DNA of 64,000 nt, from positions 144,421 to 208,420 of the forward strand of contig JAQCIQ010000001.1 of NCBI GenBank assembly GCA_027592025.1, written 5' to 3'. This DNA is from Bacteroidota bacterium. GTDB lineage: Bacteria; Bacteroidota; Bacteroidia; Flavobacteriales; Flavobacteriaceae. Position 1 is the first letter of the stretch. The number at the start of each line of letters is the position of its first letter. Shown here in pieces: positions 20,668 through 31,400 of the stretch. The notes under the pieces were generated by a model. The model searched no databases, was not told the origin of the DNA, and saw only the letters and a program-made list of their open reading frames with translations. The translations under genes were made by a program, and so were the position numbers.

Positions 20668-23600
20668 TCACTTAACAATCAACTTCCAACTCGCTTTCTC
20701 TGAATGGAGGACATATATCCCTGGAGATATGTTGTCAATTCCAATTTGATGAAGTCGTCGCCCGCTGTCATAAGTGCTTTCTAAAGGTATTGATCGTCCT
20801 ACCAAATCTACTAAAGAAAAACTTAAGGCTCTATCAGTGTTGGTGACAAAAACAAAGTTATTACTCGAAACAGGGTTCGGGAACATTTTTGAATCCGAGA
20901 GCTCGTAATCAAAGGTTGAAAGAGATTCCGTAAAATAGGTTTCTGCCAATTCGAACGACATTACGCCAATCTGTTCCCCTATCAATCGTCCTGGTAAATC
21001 GTCAATATACGGATGGATGCCTCCCCATATTCTTGACAGACTGCATTGGTCAGAAGCATCTCTGTATGTAGCCCATTGTAAAATTACGTCTTGGCTAGGT
21101 CCTTCTTCAAAAACCAAAAACTCATTTTGTTTAGCAATAAACTCGCCCATTCCTCCCGGAAAATAAGGCGTACCTGTAAGCTGAGTCAAGACTTCCGCTG
21201 CCGCTCGTGAAAAAGTAGAGTGACCTGAAATGTAACCTGCAAAATTCGGTGTCACAAAAGTTGGACGTTGATAAGGCCACCAATTTTCTGCTAAAATCCA
21301 ATCAACTCCCGCATTGTCAGTTTCTGTACTCTCAATAAAATCGTGTCCTCTCCAAGCCCGAAGCTTGATTTTACCAACATACTCCCCAGACTCTCCGCCC
21401 AATGGGTCTCCTTCAAAGACGACTTCAATATGATTTTCGATTAAGGGAATACCGAAAGGGTTGTAATTGGCTACAGATTGGTCCGTGCTTTGGCCCAGAC
21501 CAGCCATATATCGAATAGCGGAAATAGGTCGAATATAATCATACCATCCTTTAATGCCCCAGGCAGAAATTGCAGCATCATGCATCGTTGCACCCAGAAC
21601 AAAATAAGACTTAATGTCCCATTCAAGATCGTCTAGCAACAGTCCTTCTCCTCTGAATTTTTTTACTGTCAAAGGATTGTCACTCACTCCATTCAGTAGA
21701 ACAAACCAATGTCCAGGAGGGGTTTCAGAATCAGGACCATCAGCCCAAAACTCTGCCAACACTCTGGTGTAATCCCCTCTAAGAACTAATTGCTCATCAT
21801 AGGGCATTCCAGTTATAGGATTCATTTCATAACCGTTACCAGAATCTCCTCCATCGAGATAATTATAGAACATGCCATAATCTTCTAATTCCGTTGGTAT
21901 TGCATCTAAATCAACATTTCCCATCGAGCCCGGTGAAATATCCCAAAAGACATTATCGGAAGTAGACAAATGAGCACTCCAAACAGCGACCATAGCAAAC
22001 GCATCTGCATATTGTTGTGTTTCGATTGAAGATGCACCATCTAAAACTGGAGGCGACCCTGGATCAAGGTATACTGGATATGGGTTTCCATCTCTGTAGT
22101 TCATGGTCAGATCACTTAGAGCAAAAGGCATGGTATTACCCCACTCTGCACCAAGGAAACCAGGAGTTGTTTGATCCAAAACATTGCCACTTTGATCGAT
22201 AAACAAATCGAAAGAGAGCGGCTGCCATCTGTTAGGGTTACTGATGTTAGGATTGCCCATCAATTCTGGACTCATTGGGTTATTGACTGGTTCGTAATAT
22301 TGATTTTCGTATTGATTAACCTCATTGGAACCATCTTGGAGGCCAAACTGAATGATTTGATTGGCGATGTAATTGCCCAATGCGGCAGCGTCTCCACTAC
22401 TGTAGTCTAGAGAAAGATTAGCCATATCAAGGTCAAGAATTCTCATCAAGTTATCGAAAATAGCTTGCGTTTCTTCTTGATGAGTAGAATGCTCAAAGCG
22501 ATGCGTTAAAAGTCGATAGGCGGCGAAGCTAATAGCCTGATGTTCAAATTCAACACCCGTTTCATTAAAACCTTCAAAAGTCGTTTCAAATCCATGAACA
22601 GTTTTTCCCAAAAAATAAGGATGCGCCGGTTCATGAAACACCGACCAAGCGTCGTACATCGCGGCGCTTAAATGAAATAAATTTCGCGCATGCACTGTCG
22701 GCCTGGCCTTATCGAGCCTAATGGCCTCTAGTAGGGCTTCGTTCCACAAACGGGCCACCGAGAAAGTGCCTCTGGTGGCTCCTTCGTCGTAATAATTTAT
22801 ACCGATCTCAATTTCTAACGCCTCTGAACTGCATATTCCGTTGTCATAAAAAACAGACACCACTCCGTCGCCAAGTATGCCCCACTTAACGGTAATTTGA
22901 TCCGTACCTTGGCCGTTGAGAATTTCCCCATTGGTGACTGACCAAAAAACCTCATATTCATTAGACAACATGACTGAGTATGTTTCTTCATAAAAGGGAT
23001 AAGTATTTTGGACACCTTCAATGTTTAAACTGTTCAAATATGAACAGCTGCCATCGTCAATAGTAGCATTAGGATTGTGATTGCATGATTGAGGATCTGT
23101 GCATCCGCTAATGGGCACGAAAAGGTTATTATCTAATACGAAAAGTCCAAGTCCTTCAACTAGCTTAATATGACTATTAATTGGTACAGCCATGTAATCT
23201 TCCACGATTCCACTCGGCCAAACAATATTAATGCTCATGTTGGAGCTAACGACATTGGAAAGTCCAAAATGCAAAGGTTGGAGAGATTGGGAATGAAAGC
23301 TTACGCCATTGTACTCTTTGTACAAACTGACGTCTTCATTGACCGTCAGGGTCACTCTAGAGCCCAGCCCATCTCTATTTGACACCGTACCTTGAAGGTT
23401 AACCTTGAGCCAATTACCGGCTATTTCATCAGAATAGAAAGGGTCAATTGCTCTGTTTTGAAAAAGCATGGGCTCATGATCGAAACTCGTAGCCAAAATA
23501 TCCTGGTCTCCATCATTGTCATAATCAAAAGAAATCACCGTACCACCTGCTGTAAATGGATTAAGTGCACCTGTAGCAACTTGTTCAAACACTCTTTCTC

Positions 23601-24678
23601 CATTAACTTCTACATTTTCAAAATAAAAATCTTTCTCGGGTGGGGTAAGTCCTGTAGTGATATATACATCATCGAAAAGGTCTAAATTATAATCAGCAAA
23701 TGCTGCTGCCCAAGCCCATCCAGTATCATAAATACCAGTCAGTTGTGAGATGTTGGTAAATGTACCATTTTCAGTTTTACTGTAAAAACCATTTTCTCCC
23801 TTATTGGCTATAAATATTTCAACTTCACCATTGTTGTCGAAATCCGAAGTAGCCATACCCATTCCATCATGAGGATCGGTTAGATTGTAAATAGAAGTAT
23901 TATTGACGAATCCGTTACCATTGTCATTAAACAGCAAAGCATTATCATCATTAAAATCGTTGGATACATAGATGTCAGGATATTTGTCTTCTTCAGTATA
24001 AATTGGAATGGCGCAAAAACTCGATTTTTGAACTTGATCTTGGAAATCGACCAATTCAAAAGTATTGTTCCCCATATTTTTATATAACCTGTTAGCCACG
24101 TCTTCATTGTAATCGGTAACATACAAATCCAAATACCCATCCAAATTATAATCAACCCACAATCCTGCAACGGTGAAACAATTAGAACAAAACCCTCCGA
24201 GCCCAGACGATTCGGAAATATCAATAAATCCCTGACCAGAATCATTGAGATATAATTCATTAGTTCCAGAATTGCCTAAAAAGAGATCTGGAAACCCGTC
24301 ATTGTTGATATCGCCCCATGAAACCGATTGTCGCTCGCCATATTGCAAAAAATAGGGTAAACCAATATCATAATCGACTGTAGAAATCAAGCCCATTTCA
24401 GCGGTCACATCGACAAAGCTGCCATTTCCCTCATTCTCAAGCAAACGGCTTAAGGGATAGTTACCATCTGAATACTTTTTCCGAGCGACCAAATAAATAT
24501 CCAAATCCCCATCTTGATCATAGTCAGCAACGGCAACGCCGCTATTATCATCATACAATTGTAGATGAGCCAAATGGGTTGCGTACCGAAATTGTTGAGC
24601 AACCAATGTTGACACCTGCAGGGCAAGCAAGAATAAACCAATTTTTTGTTTCACTCTATAAAATGAATAGTTTGACAT
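20668..24678 (-). CDS. Secreted FG-GAP/UnbV - vanadium haloperoxidase fusion with T9SS tail
   Basis: 1336 aa from ATG 24678 (a TTG one codon upstream also fits). Signal peptide to about residue 29. Residues 45-400: at least six FG-GAP/VCBS calcium-loop repeats (DYDQDGDLDIYL, DINNDGFPDLFL, DYNLDGYLDLYV, DYDNDGDQDIL). Residues 425-510: ASPIC/UnbV domain. Residues 526-550: a Cys pair module, GCTDPQSCNHNPNATIDDGS. Residues 640-1250: vanadium-dependent haloperoxidase fold with the vanadate pocket complete, namely Lys1044 and Arg1051 (KGWYDYIRP), Ser-Gly-His 1152-1154 (ISGHSTFSRA), Arg1217 and His1223 (SRIWGGIHPYID). The last 75 residues are a type A T9SS sorting domain (MFPNPVSSNN ... GIYVLH). Numbering counts the optional first Met. 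Expected at the cell surface, oxidising halides with peroxide; substrate unknown. Confidence 0.9.
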   Translation of the reverse strand: MSNYSFYRVKQKIGLFLLALQVSTLVAQQFRYATHLAHLQLYDDNSGVAVADYDQDGDLDIYLVARKKYSDGNYPLSRLLENEGNGSFVDVTAEMGLISTVDYDIGLPYFLQYGERQSVSWGDINNDGFPDLFLGNSGTNELYLNDSGQGFIDISESSGLGGFCSNCFTVAGLWVDYNLDGYLDLYVTDYNEDVANRLYKNMGNNTFELVDFQDQVQKSSFCAIPIYTEEDKYPDIYVSNDFNDDNALLFNDNGNGFVNNTSIYNLTDPHDGMGMATSDFDNNGEVEIFIANKGENGFYSKTENGTFTNISQLTGIYDTGWAWAAAFADYNLDLFDDVYITTGLTPPEKDFYFENVEVNGERVFEQVATGALNPFTAGGTVISFDYDNDGDQDILATSFDHEPMLFQNRAIDPFYSDEIAGNWLKVNLQGTVSNRDGLGSRVTLTVNEDVSLYKEYNGVSFHSQSLQPLHFGLSNVVSSNMSINIVWPSGIVEDYMAVPINSHIKLVEGLGLFVLDNNLFVPISGCTDPQSCNHNPNATIDDGSCSYLNSLNIEGVQNTYPFYEETYSVMLSNEYEVFWSVTNGEILNGQGTDQITVKWGILGDGVVSVFYDNGICSSEALEIEIGINYYDEGATRGTFSVARLWNEALLEAIRLDKARPTVHARNLFHLSAAMYDAWSVFHEPAHPYFLGKTVHGFETTFEGFNETGVEFEHQAISFAAYRLLTHRFEHSTHQEETQAIFDNLMRILDLDMANLSLDYSSGDAAALGNYIANQIIQFGLQDGSNEVNQYENQYYEPVNNPMSPELMGNPNISNPNRWQPLSFDLFIDQSGNVLDQTTPGFLGAEWGNTMPFALSDLTMNYRDGNPYPVYLDPGSPPVLDGASSIETQQYADAFAMVAVWSAHLSTSDNVFWDISPGSMGNVDLDAIPTELEDYGMFYNYLDGGDSGNGYEMNPITGMPYDEQLVLRGDYTRVLAEFWADGPDSETPPGHWFVLLNGVSDNPLTVKKFRGEGLLLDDLEWDIKSYFVLGATMHDAAISAWGIKGWYDYIRPISAIRYMAGLGQSTDQSVANYNPFGIPLIENHIEVVFEGDPLGGESGEYVGKIKLRAWRGHDFIESTETDNAGVDWILAENWWPYQRPTFVTPNFAGYISGHSTFSRAAAEVLTQLTGTPYFPGGMGEFIAKQNEFLVFEEGPSQDVILQWATYRDASDQCSLSRIWGGIHPYIDDLPGRLIGEQIGVMSFELAETYFTESLSTFDYELSDSKMFPNPVSSNNFVFVTNTDRALSFSLVDLVGRSIPLESTYDSGRRLHQIGIDNISPGIYVLHSEKASWKLIVK

Positions 24679-24761
24679 CAAATGAAGTTCAAAAATATCA
24701 ATTAATTAAGACAGTTTGCTTAAATATTCGAACTAGTGAAATAGAATGTATTAAAAACAAA

Positions 24762-24785
24762 AAAACCCGTCTTAAGACGGGTTTT
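24762..24785 (-). terminator. Terminator of tRNA-His
   Basis: Perfect palindrome CCCGTCTTAAGACGGG (24766-24781) flanked by AAAA and TTTT runs, directly downstream of the minus-strand tRNA; T-rich on both strands so it could stop both directions. Confidence 0.8.
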
Positions 24786-24791
24786 GTCCAG

Positions 24792-24866
24792 GGTGGAAGA
24801 CCGGGCTCGAACCGGCGACCCTCGGTACCACAAACCGATGCTCTAACCAACTGAGCTACAACCACC
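24792..24866 (-). tRNA. tRNA-His (anticodon GTG)
   Basis: 75 nt including the His-specific G at -1 (24866) opposite C73 (24792). D arm GCTC/GAGC, anticodon loop TTGTGGT (GTG) on stem TCGGT/ACCGA, T loop TTCGAGC. The acceptor stem has T-T oppositions at 5-68 and 6-67, which I recall as usual in tRNA-His of this phylum. CCA not encoded. Confidence 0.95.
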
Positions 24867-24878
24867 ATTTTGGAACGG

Positions 24879-24910
24879 CAAATTTAAACTTATTTATGAT
24901 TAGTGGCAAA
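24879..24910 (-). promoter_or_regulatory. Promoter of tRNA-His
   Basis: Minus strand TTTG (24910-24907), 20-bp spacer and TAAATTTG (24886-24879), ending 12 nt before the tRNA 5' end; full consensus match. Confidence 0.75.
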
Positions 24911-24928
24911 ATAAAAATTCGAATAAAA

Positions 24929-25648
24929 TCAGATCAAATCAAAAAGGCTGTCAACAGCTGGAAATCGCTCTACTGTAAAACCCTCGGCAAAGTCAGTGCC
25001 AATGATTCGCCCTAAATCAGCCGCCCGATATCTGACACTTTCAAAGAAATTTGGCGAAGAAATAGCGGTTTCTGGGGCGTTATTATTCGGGTCATAAAAC
25101 TGACTTTTATAGGCTCCAACAGCAGCCATTTTCAAATCCATATAGCCTGTGATGTCAATGACTAGATCGGGCTGAATTTGATGCCATTGAATGTAGTGAA
25201 AAACTTGTGTAGGTCGCCAAGCTTGCTGATCAGTACCAGCATCGTCTTTGGAACGAATCTTTGTCAATCCGCTCAAAAAACAGGCATCACTGACCAGCTG
25301 ACTTCCTTTGCCGTGATCAATATGACGGTCCTTGACGGCATTGCAAATGACCAATCTGGGTTGATGCTTTCGGATTATTTTAATTAAGGCCAGCTGATGC
25401 TCTTGATCATTTTTAAAAAACCCATCGGCAAAGCGCATATTATGCCGCATAGTTACTCCTAAAATCCGTGCGGCATCCATAGCCTCCTGAGTACGAATAT
25501 CCTCCGATCCTCTGGTTCCTAATTCGCCACCAGTCAAGTCGACAATGCCGACCGATCTTCCCAATGCTATTTCTTTGGCTAAAACACCTCCTGCTCCTAA
25601 CTCAACATCGTCAGGGTGTGCGCCAAATGCGAGAATGTCCAATTTCAT
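24929..25648 (-). CDS. bshB1: Bacillithiol biosynthesis deacetylase BshB1
   Basis: LmbE-type zinc deacetylase, 239 aa, that removes the acetyl group from GlcNAc-malate in bacillithiol synthesis. Zinc and catalytic motifs: GAHPDD (His11, Asp13, Asp14) and DRHIDHG (His109, Asp111, His112). The N-terminus DILAFGAHPDDVELGAGG and GGELGTRG are typical of BshB1 rather than generic LmbE proteins. Cytosolic. Other bsh genes are not in the window. It is a single gene; a weak -7-like TAATTTCA precedes it. Confidence 0.92.
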   Translation of the reverse strand: MKLDILAFGAHPDDVELGAGGVLAKEIALGRSVGIVDLTGGELGTRGSEDIRTQEAMDAARILGVTMRHNMRFADGFFKNDQEHQLALIKIIRKHQPRLVICNAVKDRHIDHGKGSQLVSDACFLSGLTKIRSKDDAGTDQQAWRPTQVFHYIQWHQIQPDLVIDITGYMDLKMAAVGAYKSQFYDPNNNAPETAISSPNFFESVRYRAADLGRIIGTDFAEGFTVERFPAVDSLFDLI

Positions 25649-25765
25649 GCTTCTATATTGAGCGGTGAAATTACAATATTTTTGAACATGGCCATGACCT
25701 TCAATGGCTCTGATCGGTATGACGATTAATTCAAGCCTAACTGGATATGAAGAATTACGATTGAA

Positions 25766-28330
25766 TTAATTATTGTTTTTCTTCTTAAGAATGCCTTTAA
25801 TCACACTCTTCACTGGGTCGAGTTTGGTCTCTTCCTTGACCTTTGTAGTGTCGGTTGGCACTGCATTATTACCGAGCAATCCTCCCAACATGTCCTTTCC
25901 TTTATTCAACAATTTCTCCTTTTCCATTTGAACCAACTGATTGGCCAAGTTAGTAGAAGCTTGTTTCAAGTCAGTATAGACAGATGGTTTTTGGAACGAT
26001 CCTGAAAAATTTGCTGTTATGGGTATGTTTTTTACTTTACTCATGTCCGATGGAGACAACTTGGCCAACAAATTGTTGACATCCTGACCCAAATACTTAG
26101 CAGGAACGTCAAATTTGAGGCTGTAGTTCATACTTTGGTCAAAACTGTGCGACCCACCGATTTCTATCCCAATATCGTCAACGTTCAAGTTAAAAGGCTT
26201 GACTTCAACTTTGCCGTCTTTGAATGACAAAGCCATTTTCGCTTTATTCAAATCGAGTTTGTTTACATCAAAAAATTTGACATTAGATCCCAGCGCCGCC
26301 AAGAGTGGCGATTTGTCAGCGGTAATTTTGGATCCCAAAAGCTGACCAAATAAATCCCCAGAAATTGACGCCAAATCAGGGGTCATTTCATTCGTTAAAT
26401 TTCCAGACAATTTGATGGTTGAGTTCAATTTACCTTCAATAGATTTTGCAATGGGAGCAATAGATTTGAGCATGTCTAATTGGGTGAACGACTCAGCAAT
26501 ACTAACTCCATTCAATCCAATTGACATCTCGAATTTTGGCACATCACCTTTTGTAGAAACCAGACCATCCATACCGATACTTCCTCCAAACAGTCCCATT
26601 TGTAGATTGCGGAGCGACACGGACTGATCTTTTAAAACCATTGTTCCTGAAACGTCACTCAATTGTAAGTTATCATAGGTTACTTTTTTTGCTTTTGCGG
26701 AAAGACTGCAATCTAAAAAAGCTGGTATTTTGACAGAGGCAGCACTTGATGAGTTCGTTGAAGTTGCGGAAGAATCTGATGATAAAAAGTCAGCAACAAC
26801 CAACTGGTTCGAATTGAGAACAAAGTTGCCTTTTAGATCCTGATTGTTAAATAGGAAACCATAGAAATTATCGACAGTTCCACTGATGTTCATGTCCGAA
26901 GTTCCTGTCAGGGCTGAAAATTTGTTCAGCTTTATGGTACTTGTGTTGAAGCTAACCTCGGCCTCATTGATTTGAAACGGTTTCGCCATCTCAGGCCCAC
27001 TATAGTTAAAGCCAGACAAACTAATGACACCCTCGTTTTTAATATTCTTGTACTGTTCCTTTTCTATGGAATTCATGTCAAACCAAGTTTTAACATCGGC
27101 TTTCAAAATTCCCGCAAATTGTTTTTCTAATTTTAAAGGGTAAGCCTCAGATAAATTGGCCAAATTGATAACCCCTTTGAGGTCAGCACTTATAATTGGA
27201 TTTTCAGTGAGGTTTTTGATATTGGCTTGAGCCCGAAACGCATCTTGATCAATTTGAAATCTTAGATTATAGATGTTGACGTAAGTGTCATTCGTAAATC
27301 CCGTTTCATTAATCACATGGGCCTGAATAGCGATGTTTTTAACCGATTTGGGCAGATCTGGGTACTGGAACGAAGCATTTTTGGAAGAGAGTTGAATGTT
27401 GAATTTTGGAATAGTCGTTTCTGCCAACATCCCTTCTACCCTGCCGTCAACGGTAAAATCACCTGTAGTTTTGACTTGTTCGATGTTACCTGCATAGGTC
27501 TCAGGAACCAATCCTAAAAAATTTGTAAAAGAGGAGGTCGGTGTTTTAAACTTCAAATCGTAAAGCTGACCCTCTTCGACCAATTGAATAAAACCATCAA
27601 ATTCTAAAGGAAGCTGATTGATGATCATTTTATTCTCTTTGAAGGTGTATTTGCTGTTGACCATGTCCAAGGCCAAGACCGCATCGAGCGACATGTTTAC
27701 TTTATTTAAATAATTTACACCATCCATGAAAAAGGTCACTTTGGTTGATGTTTTCGTGTCCAAATCGAGAATATCCGCTGCAAGGTTTCCTTTTCCTTCA
27801 TGGTAAATTTGGTCTAGAGTGAGCGACATTTTAGACTCTAGATCGGTATAACTGAGTTTCATGTTCTCAATCTCGTATTTATCCAATTCAAACGAAAAGG
27901 AACCGCTGTCAGCCTCGTCTTCCTCGTTCATGGCAATGTCATAATTGGACTGACCCTGTTCGTTGGTAATAATGTTGATACGCAAATCTCTGGCGCTAAA
28001 ACTTTGAACCGTCATCGGTTCGTTTTCACCCTTAAATAATTCGCGTAAACTCATCTTCAAATTGACGTTTCCGCTCAAAAACAAAGTATCTCCTTCGAAT
28101 GGGATTTTGTTGACAACGCTCAACTCGTCAATAGATACAGTAGCGTTTGGAAAGTTTTTCAAAAGGCTGACATCCACATCTGTAAAAGCCACGGTAGCAT
28201 CGACTTTTTCATTAATGGATTTGAGTACAAGGGCTTTAATTTTGTCTTTAAAGAGAAAAGGAGAAGCAATTAATAAGACGACAAGCACCAACAAGGTGAC
28301 TCCTGTCCATTTCAATATTTTCTTTATCAT
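25766..28330 (-). CDS. AsmA family protein
   Basis: Large envelope protein, 854 aa from ATG 28330; the open frame reaches 28360 but MIKKILKWTG begins the usual cationic start plus membrane helix (residues about 4-24). The rest is periplasmic beta-strand repeats: AsmA N-terminal domain (about 30-170) and the C-terminal AsmA_2 region with GGSIGMDGLVSTKGDVPKFEMS and the low-complexity IKGILKKKNNN end. AsmA-like proteins are members of the bridge-like lipid transfer group thought to move phospholipids between membranes. Single gene between bshB1 and the cytochrome biogenesis gene. Confidence 0.87.
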   Translation of the reverse strand: MIKKILKWTGVTLLVLVVLLIASPFLFKDKIKALVLKSINEKVDATVAFTDVDVSLLKNFPNATVSIDELSVVNKIPFEGDTLFLSGNVNLKMSLRELFKGENEPMTVQSFSARDLRINIITNEQGQSNYDIAMNEEDEADSGSFSFELDKYEIENMKLSYTDLESKMSLTLDQIYHEGKGNLAADILDLDTKTSTKVTFFMDGVNYLNKVNMSLDAVLALDMVNSKYTFKENKMIINQLPLEFDGFIQLVEEGQLYDLKFKTPTSSFTNFLGLVPETYAGNIEQVKTTGDFTVDGRVEGMLAETTIPKFNIQLSSKNASFQYPDLPKSVKNIAIQAHVINETGFTNDTYVNIYNLRFQIDQDAFRAQANIKNLTENPIISADLKGVINLANLSEAYPLKLEKQFAGILKADVKTWFDMNSIEKEQYKNIKNEGVISLSGFNYSGPEMAKPFQINEAEVSFNTSTIKLNKFSALTGTSDMNISGTVDNFYGFLFNNQDLKGNFVLNSNQLVVADFLSSDSSATSTNSSSAASVKIPAFLDCSLSAKAKKVTYDNLQLSDVSGTMVLKDQSVSLRNLQMGLFGGSIGMDGLVSTKGDVPKFEMSIGLNGVSIAESFTQLDMLKSIAPIAKSIEGKLNSTIKLSGNLTNEMTPDLASISGDLFGQLLGSKITADKSPLLAALGSNVKFFDVNKLDLNKAKMALSFKDGKVEVKPFNLNVDDIGIEIGGSHSFDQSMNYSLKFDVPAKYLGQDVNNLLAKLSPSDMSKVKNIPITANFSGSFQKPSVYTDLKQASTNLANQLVQMEKEKLLNKGKDMLGGLLGNNAVPTDTTKVKEETKLDPVKSVIKGILKKKNNN

Positions 28331-28459
28331 GTTGTAGGTTTTGGTTTTTAGAGCAAACAAAGTGCCAAAAATGCGATATCAAACTCAGTTCAACAACTTG
28401 GGGCTGTTTGTACAAAGATAATAAAAAGATGACCCGATTTTCAAAGGATTACGCTAAAG

Positions 28460-31400
28460 TTATCGGTAAAATCTTTTGTATTTGTTTTGGGCTAAAACAC
28501 CCACAACGACAATGATTGCCACAGTAATTAGAATGAATTGAACACTGACAATTTGATCTCCACTAGCATAGGAGTGCAATCCAGACAAATAGAAATTTAC
28601 GCCAAAGTAAGTCATCATGATGCTACCAAAAGCTACAATGGAAGCCAAGCTATACCCCAAACGTCCACCAAGTCCAGGAATCAATCTCATGTGCAAAACA
28701 AAGGCATAAACCATGATGCTGATCAAAGCCCAAGTTTCTTTTGGATCCCAGCCCCAATATCTGCCCCAGCTCTCATTGGCCCACATTCCGCCAAGGAAAT
28801 TGCCAATGGTGAGCATGACCAAACCTACAGTCAAGGACATCTCATTGATGGCGGTCAATTCCTTGACATGAAGTTTAAACTGCTCTTTGTTCGACTGGTT
28901 TGTGAAAATCATCAGTATCAGAGAAACCAATCCCAAAATCATTCCTAAGGTAAAAGGGCCATAGCTAGCAACAATGACTGCCACGTGAATCATCAACCAA
29001 TAACTGTTCAGTACAGGCTGCAGATTGGCTATGGCAGGATCCATCCAATTCCAATGAGCAATCATCAGAATCATGGCAGTGACAAATGCGGTTGAGGCCA
29101 AGGTCAGTTTACTGTGGTGACCAAATACTGCTCCAAAGGCCATAGTGGCCCAAGCGACATAAATCATGGACTCATAGGCATCACTCCAAGGAGCGTGACC
29201 TGAAATGTACCAACGAACAGCAAGGCCCGCCGTATGCAAAACAAGCAAACCATAAATTGAAATACTCAGTCCTTGACTCAAAAGTTGCCAGATTCTTCCT
29301 CTATCTTTAAACAGCTGAATTAAAACAACAACAAAAAGCAAGGTTCCAGCATACATGTACCAGCTGAATAAGTTCTTAAAAATATCGTAGCGGTTGTAGG
29401 CGATTTCTGTATCGATTTTCTTATCACTCAACATCACATTTTTGCCCAAATTGGACTGAGTTGTTTTGATGGCGTCAAGCAATGTGCGACTTTGTTCAAA
29501 ATTGAAAGTTTGTTTGTCTTGCTGAAGGACATACAAATAGGCTTGAAACCCTGTATTGATAAAATTAGCATAAAGCGAATCTTCAATAACCAGACCTTCA
29601 TTCCTATACTCATTTGGGGAAACCCATTTGTTATTTGGATCGTCAGGCAACGGGAATATTTTAAGATATTCTTGTTCAAGGGTATTGAATAGCAGATTCA
29701 CGCGTTCATCGGCCTCTTTAAATTGTTTTTGAATAGCGCTGGGTTGTTGAGCTTTGTAAGCCTCCTCCAAATAAGGGGCCAATTTGTAAGCACCCTGTTC
29801 CGTGAAAAAATCAGCGAGTGTGGCATACTTGTCTTGTTTTGGAATGCCGATAATGCTCCTTATGGTATCTGCCTTTTTCTTACTCAAATAGATGATTGGA
29901 ACACTGTACCACAACAAAGGACTTTCTTGCATTGACAAGAAAACCTGATTGGCATCAGCATTTTCGTAAGAATCATTCTTGCTCAATTTTCTCAAAAGTT
30001 CCGATGCGTAGGTGTTGACAGGCATCATCCGGCCTCCTAAATCTTGTATCACCAAGCGGCCAAAGTAATCTGCCTCAGACTTTGGTGTGATGTTTTTGGC
30101 TAAAATTGAATCAATAATCTGTTTATTGGCCATGTTGTGTTCATGGGCATTCTCTTGCGCAAGACCTGTAGCCGACATTAAAACAAAACCAACAACAGCC
30201 AATTTGGATTTTAATTTCTTCAATTTTTCGAGCTGTTTTTTCAACTCATTAAATCGGGTAAATCGACTGAAAAGGATGGCCATCAATCCAAAATACAATA
30301 AAAAATAACCCATATAAGTGATCCAAGTTCCCCAAAAGTCATGATTGACAGAAAGAATAGTTCCCTTTTCATCGGGATCAAACGATGATTGAAAGAAACG
30401 ATAGCCTTGGTGGTCCAAAATATGATTCATGTAAATGCGGTAATCGAATTCGCCATCATCAGGATCTAAAACAGTAACTGCGCTCGAAAACTCAGAATAA
30501 CGTTGCTCAGTGCCCGGATACTTTTCCGCGACAAAATCATTCAACTTAATTTGAAATGGCAACTCATAAACCTTTGATCCATAACGCATGCTGAATTTGA
30601 GACCTGCTAGATCGAATTGTTCAAAAGCTTCATTGGTTCCTTTGCCTCCCAGGAGTTTTATCGTTTTTGTTTGCCCATTGCTACTGACATCCAAAACTAT
30701 CGCGTCTTTGTCTCCTTTGAGTAATTGAGATTTTTTAACCACATCAAACACCCCTTTGACTACAGCTTTAGGAAACACTACCGCTTGATCTCCAATAATG
30801 TAACGTGAACGGAGCGCCAAAGGCTGAATACTGTCCTTTACAACCGTGCCTTGAGTGCCTGTGGCCATCGTCATGAACTCGCCATCGAAAGGAGATTGAA
30901 TGAAAAGATTGTTGTTTTCTTCAAAAATGTTTATCGCTCCTGGAGTGTTGTTGTTGAACGCATATAAAATTCCATGGATGCTCTGAATGTCACCATCTTT
31001 TAAAAAATGATTATGAGGACCCGCACTGCCAGCTTCAACAACCTTGAGATAGCGCTCGCCCTGATCGTCTGGTACCACATCAATTTCCGCTCCTGCGATG
31101 AAATCTTTGAGTTCGATGCTTACGTCTTGTTTGTTGTAATCGGTTTTTTCTTCGAAACTGTTATCTAATCTACTTGAAAAATCTACTGGGTATTCAGCTA
31201 CCCTTCTTTGTGGCAAACCGTCGATCATAAAATCGCCATCGATCAGAACAGTGACGTAGGTCTTGTCCGATAAAAACATTTGTTCGGTCTCCCCTTCTCT
31301 AATGGCCATCATTCCCTCAAATCCAGTGTATCTTGTAACAAAAGCACCTAGGAGAATTAAAATAAACGACAAGTGCAAGGTTAAGGTTGCCCACTTCTCT

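Noticed and set aside
22017..24260. ORFs on either strand within the haloperoxidase fusion gene
   Set aside because: All are shadows of one continuous frame with recognisable domains from end to end.
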